Assembly: GCF_035917335.1 (NCBI RefSeq)
Contig: NZ_CP109067.1
Location: 6,323,001 to 6,387,000, forward strand
Direction: 5' to 3'
Length of the DNA stretch: 64,000 nucleotides
Origin: Micromonospora sp. NBC_01813
Lineage (GTDB): Bacteria; Actinomycetota; Actinomycetes; Mycobacteriales; Micromonosporaceae
Shown here: one piece after another, positions 58,731 to 64,000 of the stretch
Position numbering within the stretch: position 1 is the stretch's first letter
How the letters are laid out: each line of letters opens with the position of its first letter
The notes under the pieces: generated by a model
What the model was told of the DNA's origin: nothing
What the model saw: the letters and a program-made list of their open reading frames with translations, nothing else
Database searches by the model: none
Program-made: the position numbers and the translations under genes

Positions 58731-59230
58731 CCGTACGGGTACTTCTTGCCGAGTTGGCCGACACCCACGAGTTCGGCCGCCGGCTCGGTCGTCTGCTGCG
58801 CCGAGGGGACCTGGTGGTGCTGACGGGTCCGCTCGGTGCCGGCAAGACAGCGCTGGTGCAGGGGATCGGCACCGGCCTGGGGGTACGCGGCAGCGTGACC
58901 TCGCCGACCTTCGTGATCGCCCGGGTGCATCCGCCGGACCCGGCCCGAGGTGGGGCGCTCACCCTGGTGCATGCCGACGCGTACCGGCTCGGCGACGCGG
59001 CCGACCCACGGGCCGAGATCGACGACCTCGACCTGGACGCCGACGTGGACGAAGCCGTCACCGTCGTCGAATGGGGCGAGGGGATGGTCGAGCAGCTCAC
59101 CGACGCGCACCTGCAGGTCCGGCTGCACCGCGCCGACGACGACTCCCGGACGGCGGAGCTGACCGGGGTGGGGGCAGACTGGGCGGCACGACTCGCCACC
59201 CTGGACACTCCCCGAAAGGCGTACCCCTGA
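58727..59230 (+). CDS. tsaE: tRNA t6A biosynthesis ATPase TsaE
   Basis: TsaE works with TsaB and TsaD to make threonylcarbamoyl-adenosine-37 in tRNA. The 167-residue protein has the P-loop GPLGAGKTALVQGIGTGLG, SPTFVIARVH and the EWGEGM motif. It overlaps the hydrolase stop and its own TGA overlaps ung (TGATG). Confidence 0.95.
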   Translation: MTVRVLLAELADTHEFGRRLGRLLRRGDLVVLTGPLGAGKTALVQGIGTGLGVRGSVTSPTFVIARVHPPDPARGGALTLVHADAYRLGDAADPRAEIDDLDLDADVDEAVTVVEWGEGMVEQLTDAHLQVRLHRADDDSRTAELTGVGADWAARLATLDTPRKAYP

Positions 59231-59934
59231 TGCTCGATCTGCTGGCCATGCTGCCGTCCGCCTGGGCGGGCGCGCTCGCCCCGCATCTGGACCCGGCCCG
59301 CACCGCCGCACTCGGTACCTTCGTCGCGCAGGAGTACGCCACCGAGACGGTCTTTCCACCGCAGGAGGATCTGTTCACCGCGTACCGGCTCTGCCCGCCA
59401 CAGCAGTGCCGGGTGCTCATTCTCGGCCAGGACCCGTACCACCGGGCCGGGCAGGCACACGGGCTGAGCTTCAGCGTCCGTGACGGCGTCGCCGTGCCAC
59501 CGTCGCTGCGCAACGTCTTCAAGGAGTTGGGCACCGACGTCGGGGTGCCGATGCCACGCAGCGGGGATCTGACCGGCTGGGCCGCCCAGGGTGTCCTGCT
59601 GCTCAACGCGGTGCTCACCGTCCGGCAGGGCAAGCCCGGCTCGCACGCGGGCAAGGGCTGGGAGGAGTTCACCGACGCCACGATCAAGGCGCTCGACGCC
59701 GGGGACCAGCGGATCGTGTTCCTGCTCTGGGGCGGCTACGCCCGTAAGAAGCGGGATCTGATCACCAACCCCGGTCACGTCGTGCTGGAGGCGGGCCACC
59801 CCAGCCCGATGAACCCGCGCGGCTTCCTCGGCAGCCGCCCGTTCAGCGCCACCGACAAGGCACTCGCCGACGCCGGCCTGCCCGGCATCGACTGGAGCCG
59901 CACCGGCGGCGCCGATCAGCCAGCGACCGGCTGA
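59230..59934 (+). CDS. ung: Uracil-DNA glycosylase (family 1)
   Basis: Ung removes uracil from DNA. The 234-residue protein has the catalytic GQDPYH and the DNA-intercalation loop HPSPMNP (HPSPLS in E. coli). It is coupled to tsaE and stands between tsaE and tsaB, an unusual place for a repair gene. It ends in a 19-base overlap with the converging Xre gene. Confidence 0.96.
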   Translation: MLDLLAMLPSAWAGALAPHLDPARTAALGTFVAQEYATETVFPPQEDLFTAYRLCPPQQCRVLILGQDPYHRAGQAHGLSFSVRDGVAVPPSLRNVFKELGTDVGVPMPRSGDLTGWAAQGVLLLNAVLTVRQGKPGSHAGKGWEEFTDATIKALDAGDQRIVFLLWGGYARKKRDLITNPGHVVLEAGHPSPMNPRGFLGSRPFSATDKALADAGLPGIDWSRTGGADQPATG

Positions 59935-60659
59935 GTACCGTCGGTGGCGGTGACCGCGTCGGCCCCGGCGGCCCGACGGACCTGCCGGTAGCGGTGCAGC
60001 AGCCCGGCGGCACCCGCGTCGACGATCTCCAGTTCGGCCAACGGCACGACCCGGTAGTGCTGCTCGCCGTGGCGTACCTCGATCGACCGGGGCAGTTCGT
60101 CGCACATCCGGGCGTGTATCTCACCGGCCATCGTCTGCCAGCGGTGCGGGTACGGCTCCCGCGGGTCGACCGGTATGTGCCGGTACTCCTGCCACCGGTC
60201 CATCCAGCGCCTGGCGTACTTGCGGGTCAGCCAGTCGGTGATCGCGCCCGCCTCGGACCAGAGCAGCGCCACGTGCACGCCCGGTGCCGGCACCGGTGCT
60301 CCCTGCAGCAGCGCGGCGGTCGGCCCGTCGAAAACGTGGCTGACTCCGTCGACATGGCGGCGAAACTGGTCGATGTCGGTCTCGGTGAGCCGTTCGGCGA
60401 GCGGTCGGGCGGCGATCTCGGCGATGCGCCGGTCGACGTGCGCGTCCAGGTCCTCCACCCCGACGGTGAGCTGCCGGCCCATCGCCGCGAACAACCGCTC
60501 GACCAACGGTAGCGGCGCGTTGCGGGTGCCGTTCTCCACCCTGGCGACAGTGGTCTGGGCGACCCCGGCAAGAGCGGCGAGATCCTGCTGAGTCAGCCGG
60601 CGCAGCTCCCGCTCCCGCCGCAACAGGTCTCCGAGCGTCCGTCCCAGTCGTGTTGACAT
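59916..60659 (-). CDS. Xre-family HTH regulator, C-terminal domain unassigned
   Basis: The 247-residue protein has an N-terminal helix-turn-helix (about 9-64; LGDLLRRERELRRLTQQDLAALAGVAQTTVARVENGTRNAPLPLVERLFAAMG) and a C-terminal domain with no family I recognise, rich in Arg/His/Trp. An 11-bp palindrome TACCGACGGTA (60672-60682) and an inverted GACATCG/CGATGTC pair (60655-60661, 60687-60693) around its start suggest self-control. It separates ung from tsaB. Confidence 0.85.
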   Translation of the reverse strand: MSTRLGRTLGDLLRRERELRRLTQQDLAALAGVAQTTVARVENGTRNAPLPLVERLFAAMGRQLTVGVEDLDAHVDRRIAEIAARPLAERLTETDIDQFRRHVDGVSHVFDGPTAALLQGAPVPAPGVHVALLWSEAGAITDWLTRKYARRWMDRWQEYRHIPVDPREPYPHRWQTMAGEIHARMCDELPRSIEVRHGEQHYRVVPLAELEIVDAGAAGLLHRYRQVRRAAGADAVTATDGTQPVAG

Positions 60660-60732
60660 CGGCTGATGGTCTACCGACGGTATCGACGATGTCTAGTTCG
60701 GGTGACGTGCCTAGGTGGCGGATACCCGTCAG

Positions 60733-60776
60733 GTCGTATGCCACTGCGGCATATTCATGCCAGAGAGGCATACGAC
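60733..60776 (-). repeat. Nested palindrome, copy 2
   Basis: GTCGTATGCC (60733-60742) pairs with GGCATACGAC (60767-60776), with the inner GGCAT/ATGCC pair. In reverse orientation it matches the element at 22563-22601 except for one core base, and the flank beyond shares TGACGGG. It lies between the divergent Xre gene and tsaB. Confidence 0.85.
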
Positions 60777-60837
60777 TAGAACGGCTACCTGGCCTCCCGT
60801 CGATCGGGCGGCCAGGTGTCCGGTTAGTGTGCTTACC

Positions 60838-61527
60838 GTGCTGGTACTGGTGCTGGATTCGTCGACGCCCGCGGTGACCGCCGCACTTGCCGAGGTCACC
60901 GACGGCATACGGCTGCTGGCCAGCCGGTGCACGGTCGACGCGCGGGCGCACGGCGAGCTGCTCTCCCCGCAGATCGTCGCCTGCCTGGCCGAGGCGGGCG
61001 TGACGCCGAGCGACCTGGCTGCGGTTGTCGCCGGGCTCGGGCCTGGGCCGTTCACCGGGCTGCGGGTCGGCCTGGTCACCGCCGCCAGCCTGGCGCACGC
61101 CCTGGACATCCCCGCGTACGGGGTCAACTCCCTCGACGCGCTCGGCCTGGCCGCTTCCGGTGCCGATTCCGGCACCACTCGGCCGGTGCTGGCCGCGACG
61201 GACGCCCGGCGGCGGGAGATCTACTGGGCGGTGTACGCCGCCGACGGGTCTCGGATCACCGAGCCGGCGGTCGCCACGCCGGCCGTGGTGGCCGACGCCC
61301 TTGCCGGACTCGGCGTCACCGAGGCGGTCGGCGACGGGGCGCTGCGCTACGCCGACGTACTCGGGGTGCCGGTGCGTCCCGAACCGCGTTACCCGGACGC
61401 CCTGCGGATGGCCGAGCTCGCCGCTGACCGGATCCGGCGCGGGACCCCCGGCGAGCCGCTCACCCCGTGCTACCTGCGCCGCCCGGACGCGGTGGCGTCG
61501 ACCACCCGCAAGCCGGTGCTGCGGTGA
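60838..61527 (+). CDS. tsaB: tRNA t6A biosynthesis protein TsaB
   Basis: The 229-residue protein (LVLDSSTPAVTAALAEV; VAGLGPGPFTGLRVGLVTA) is the inactive ASKHA partner that activates TsaD. I take the GTG at 60838; a GTG at 60829 is also in frame. Its stop overlaps the rimI GTG (GTGA). The start is 61 bases after the palindrome. Confidence 0.93.
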   Translation: MLVLVLDSSTPAVTAALAEVTDGIRLLASRCTVDARAHGELLSPQIVACLAEAGVTPSDLAAVVAGLGPGPFTGLRVGLVTAASLAHALDIPAYGVNSLDALGLAASGADSGTTRPVLAATDARRREIYWAVYAADGSRITEPAVATPAVVADALAGLGVTEAVGDGALRYADVLGVPVRPEPRYPDALRMAELAADRIRRGTPGEPLTPCYLRRPDAVASTTRKPVLR

Positions 61528-62039
61528 GGATCGTCCGGTTCCGGTGGTGGCACATCGAGCAGGTGCTGCCGATCGAAGCAGACCTGTTCGGCGCCGAGCG
61601 GTGGTCCGCCGAGATGTTCTGGAACGAACTCGCCAACGGTCACCACTACCTGGCCGCCGTCGACGACCCTGAGCAGGCCGACCCTGAGCAGGCCGACTCT
61701 GAGCAGGCCGACTCTGAGCAGGCCGACCGCGCTGAGCAGGTCGTCGGGTACGCCGGGCTGGCGCTGTCCGGCGATCCTGCGGCACCGGACGAGGCATGGG
61801 TGCAGAACATCGCGGTACGCCGGGACAGTCAACGGCTCGGGCTGGGGCGCACCCTGCTGACCGCCCTGCTGGCCGAGGCCGCCCGGCGCGGCGCGGCGAA
61901 GACGCTACTCGAAGTCGCGGTGGACAACGCCCCCGCGCAGCGGCTGTACGCGGCGTACGGATTCGAGCCGGTGGCCGTGCGCCGCGGCTACTACCAACCC
62001 AGCAACACCGACGCTCTGGTGATGATGCGAGATGGCTGA
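61524..62039 (+). CDS. rimI: Ribosomal protein alanine acetyltransferase RimI
   Basis: RimI acetylates the N-terminus of S18. The 171-residue GNAT protein has the acetyl-CoA motif [19 protein letters not shown] and [30 protein letters not shown] loop after residue 49 is expanded by a 15-bp tandem repeat (61671-61730) coding [10 protein letters not shown] units. GTG start overlapping tsaB; end overlaps tsaD by 8 bases. Confidence 0.93.
   Translation: MRIVRFRWWHIEQVLPIEADLFGAERWSAEMFWNELANGHHYLAAVDDPEQADPEQADSEQADSEQADRAEQVVGYAGLALSGDPAAPDEAWVQNIAVRRDSQRLGLGRTLLTALLAEAARRGAAKTLLEVAVDNAPAQRLYAAYGFEPVAVRRGYYQPSNTDALVMMRDG
61671..61730 (+). repeat. In-frame 15-bp tandem repeat inside rimI
   Basis: Four 15-base units of the GAGCAGGCCGAC type (61671-61685, 61686-61700, 61701-61715, 61716-61730) code for a Glu-Gln-Ala-Asp-x repeat in a surface loop between strands of the acetyltransferase fold. 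Confidence 0.92.
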
Positions 62040-63078
62040 CGAACCCCTGGTTCTCGGGATCGAGACCTCCTGCGACGAGACCGGAGTCGGCATCGTGCGG
62101 GGGCACACCCTGCTCGCCGACGCGCTCGCGTCCAGCGTCGCCGAACATGCCCGGTTCGGCGGCGTGGTGCCGGAGGTGGCCAGCCGGGCCCACCTGGAGG
62201 CGATCGTGCCCACCATGCGGCGGGCACTGGACACCGCCGGGGTCACCCTCGCCGACATCGACGCGATCGCGGTCACCGCCGGGCCGGGCCTGGCCGGGGC
62301 GCTGCTGGTCGGCGTCGCGGCGGCCAAGGGCTACGCGATCGCCACCGACAAACCGGTGTACGGGGTCAACCATCTCGCCGCACACGTGGCGGTGGACACC
62401 CTGGAACACGGGCCGTTGCCGGAGCCGGCGATCGCGCTGCTGGTCTCCGGCGGACACTCGTCGCTGCTGCTGGTCGACGACCTGACCACCGGGGTCACCC
62501 CGCTGGGTGCCACCATCGACGACGCCGCCGGGGAAGCGTTCGACAAGGTGGCCCGGCTGCTGGGGCTGCCGTTCCCGGGCGGGCCGCCGATCGACCGGTC
62601 GGCCCGCGACGGCGACCCGGCCGCCATCGCCTTTCCACGCGGGTTGACCGCCCCGAAGGACCTTGCCGGGCACCGGTTCGACTTCTCCTTCTCCGGGCTC
62701 AAGACGGCGGTGGCCCGGTGGGTCGAGGCCCGCGAGCGGGCCGGTGAACCGGTCCCGGTTGCCGACGTGGCCGCCTCCTTCCAGGAGGCCGTCTGCGACG
62801 TGCTGACCGCCAAGGCGATCGACGCCTGCCGGGACCGGGGCATCGACACGTTGGTGATCGGCGGCGGGGTGGCGGCCAACTCGCGGCTGCGGGCCATGGC
62901 GGAGCAGCGGTGCGAGCGGTACGGGATCCGGGTCCGGGTGCCGCGTCCGAAACTCTGCACCGACAACGGGGCGATGGTCGCCGCGCTCGGCTCGCATCTG
63001 GTGGCCGCCGGTGTGCCGGCCAGCCGGCTCGACCTGCCGGCCGACTCCGCGCTGCCGCTGACCACGGTGAGCGTGTAA
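62032..63078 (+). CDS. tsaD: tRNA N6-adenosine threonylcarbamoyltransferase TsaD
   Basis: TsaD completes t6A37 formation. The 348-residue ASKHA protein has [15 protein letters not shown], the metal motif NHLAAHVAV and the ATP-site [14 protein letters not shown] and [14 protein letters not shown] start inside the rimI end. Its TAA overlaps the next ATG by one base. Confidence 0.96.
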   Translation: MADEPLVLGIETSCDETGVGIVRGHTLLADALASSVAEHARFGGVVPEVASRAHLEAIVPTMRRALDTAGVTLADIDAIAVTAGPGLAGALLVGVAAAKGYAIATDKPVYGVNHLAAHVAVDTLEHGPLPEPAIALLVSGGHSSLLLVDDLTTGVTPLGATIDDAAGEAFDKVARLLGLPFPGGPPIDRSARDGDPAAIAFPRGLTAPKDLAGHRFDFSFSGLKTAVARWVEARERAGEPVPVADVAASFQEAVCDVLTAKAIDACRDRGIDTLVIGGGVAANSRLRAMAEQRCERYGIRVRVPRPKLCTDNGAMVAALGSHLVAAGVPASRLDLPADSALPLTTVSV

Positions 63079-63344
63079 TGTCCGGCGACGTGATCGTGCG
63101 GATGTGGGAGGTCAAGGCCGAGCCGTACCGTCTGCCGGAGTTGGTCACCTGGGTCTGCGACACCGCGTTGCCGGAGATCGAGCACAGCCCGCTGCACCTG
63201 GCGAGTGAGGTCTTCTCGTCGGCCGACGACCGGATGGTGGTCGTCTCCAAGTGGCGTAGCTCGCCGGTGTCGCTGCCCGATCCGCCGTTGCGGCTGGTCA
63301 CCCGGCCGCCGCACAGTTGGGACTTCACCCAGGTCGACCGCTGA
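63078..63344 (+). CDS. Small protein of unknown function downstream of tsaD
   Basis: The 88-residue product ([63 protein letters not shown]) resembles ABM-type small alpha/beta ferredoxin-like folds only by pattern. It is translationally coupled to tsaD (TAATG). I assign no function. Confidence 0.75.
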   Translation: MSGDVIVRMWEVKAEPYRLPELVTWVCDTALPEIEHSPLHLASEVFSSADDRMVVVSKWRSSPVSLPDPPLRLVTRPPHSWDFTQVDR

Positions 63345-63393
63345 CGTAAATCGGTGGCTCGACCTCGGCCGCTGCCCGTAGGGTCGCAGAGTG

Positions 63394-64000
63394 ATGCGGT
63401 CGTTACCCGTCGCCGATCCGGGCGTTGCCGACCACCGGTCGGCGGCACGTCTGCTGCGCTGGCTCGCCGGTCGGGTCCGGCCGTCCCTGGCTGCCAGCGC
63501 GGCGCTCTGCATGGTCTGGACGGTGAGCCAGGCGTTGATGCCGGCGGTGGTCGGCCGGGCGGTCGACGCGGGCCTGACCGCCCGCGACACCGATGCGTTG
63601 CTGGCCTGGGGCGCGGCGCTGCTCGGCCTGGGCCTGATCCAGGCCGCCGCCGGGGTCGCCGCGCACCGGTTCGCGGTCTTCACCTGGCTGGCCACCGCGT
63701 ACCGGACCGTCCAGCTGACCGTGCGCCACGCCAGCCGGCTCGGCGCGACGCTGCCGAGACGGCTCGCCGCCGGTGAGGTGGTGAGCATCGGCACCTCCGA
63801 CATCAGCCAGCTCGGCAGCGCGATGGAGATCGTGGCGCGGGCGGCCGGGTCGGTCGCCGCGATCGTCGTCATCACCGCGATCCTGCTCGTCACCTCCGTC
63901 CCGCTCGGACTGGTGATCGTGGTCGGCGTGCCGGTGCTGATGGCGGTCATCGGCGTCGGGATCCGACCGTTGCACCGCCACCAGCAGATCTACCGTGACC
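63394..64000 (+). CDS. ABC transporter, membrane domain of a type I exporter (3' end outside window)
   Basis: The open frame gives 202 residues to the right edge. A cytosolic N-terminus leads into hydrophobic segments around SLAASAALCMVWTVSQALMPAVVGRAVDAGL, LLAWGAALLGLGLIQAAAGVAAH, SVAAIVVITAILLVTSV and LGLVIVVGVPVLMAVIGVGIRPL, typical of the ABC exporter fold (EAVVGRAVD- and GEVVSIGTSDI-type loops). The ATP-binding domain is expected beyond the window. A GTG at 63391 is an alternative start. Confidence 0.88.
   Translation, partial: MRSLPVADPGVADHRSAARLLRWLAGRVRPSLAASAALCMVWTVSQALMPAVVGRAVDAGLTARDTDALLAWGAALLGLGLIQAAAGVAAHRFAVFTWLATAYRTVQLTVRHASRLGATLPRRLAAGEVVSIGTSDISQLGSAMEIVARAAGSVAAIVVITAILLVTSVPLGLVIVVGVPVLMAVIGVGIRPLHRHQQIYRD

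Noticed and set aside
60121-62997. 958-codon minus-strand frame across tsaB-rimI-tsaD
   Set aside because: It is opposite to well-recognised genes, has low-complexity composition and no domain.

Overview
The window (64 kb, very high GC, strong GC bias at third codon positions, many GTG/TTG starts) looks like an actinomycete chromosome, most probably of the Micromonosporaceae. This rests on the gene order (S10-spc-alpha ribosomal block continuing into truA, then rplM-rpsI-glmM and the glmS-acpS-nnrE/D-alr-tsaE-tsaB-rimI-tsaD block), Ala/Pro-rich ribosomal protein extensions, Xre/DUF397 and conservon modules, an F420-type luciferase-like oxidoreductase, and a 40-bp repeat of a type I associate with that family. 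The genus call is inference; no 16S gene is present.

Layout. 1-15.6 kb: ribosomal protein superoperon from the end of rplB to rplQ, with secY, adk, map, infA and rpoA, interrupted only by a DUF1707 membrane protein between map and infA. Strong hairpins sit at rpsQ/rplN, after rplO, adk/map, rpsD/rpoA and after rplQ. 15.7-21.1 kb: truA, a proline-rich single-pass membrane protein (minus), an RsmC-like methyltransferase, an ABC-F protein and an aldo/keto reductase. 21.1-22.6 kb: an Xre/DUF5753 regulator with its DUF397 partner, bracketed by two inverted-repeat elements. 22.7-28.8 kb: a seven-gene thiamine operon (thiE-thiO-thiS-thiG-tenI-like-thiD-thiC) behind a TPP riboswitch. 28.8-30.2 kb: a polytopic membrane protein with a long Pro-rich tail. 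30.3-34.3 kb: two divergent two-gene units, ATPase plus luciferase-like oxidoreductase against THI5/NMT1-type lipoprotein plus permease. 34.4-35.6 kb: an orphan LivJ-type lipoprotein. 36.1-40.6 kb: a complete conservon (NIT-domain histidine kinase, roadblock protein, DUF742 protein, small GTPase). 40.7-46.5 kb: nitrite/nitrate assimilation (nnaR-type regulator, nirD, nirB on minus; narK on plus). 46.5-52.6 kb: rplM-rpsI, glmM, a dapC-like aminotransferase and glmS. 52.6-54.5 kb: a small helical ESX-like protein translationally coupled to a DUF1023 hydrolase. 54.6-64 kb: acpS, nnrE/D, alr, a membrane-anchored alpha/beta hydrolase, tsaE, ung, an Xre regulator (minus), tsaB, rimI, tsaD, a small unknown protein and a truncated ABC exporter.

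The genes group into translation (ribosome, initiation, t6A tRNA modification, pseudouridylation), cell-wall precursor supply (glmM, glmS, dapC, alr), thiamine synthesis and possible precursor uptake, and nitrogen sensing and assimilation. The most interesting candidates for something under-described are the NIT-domain conservon with an orphan divergent binding lipoprotein beside the nitrate/nitrite genes, the ESX-like/DUF1023 pair, and a near-identical nested palindrome found in two places, each next to an Xre regulator gene.
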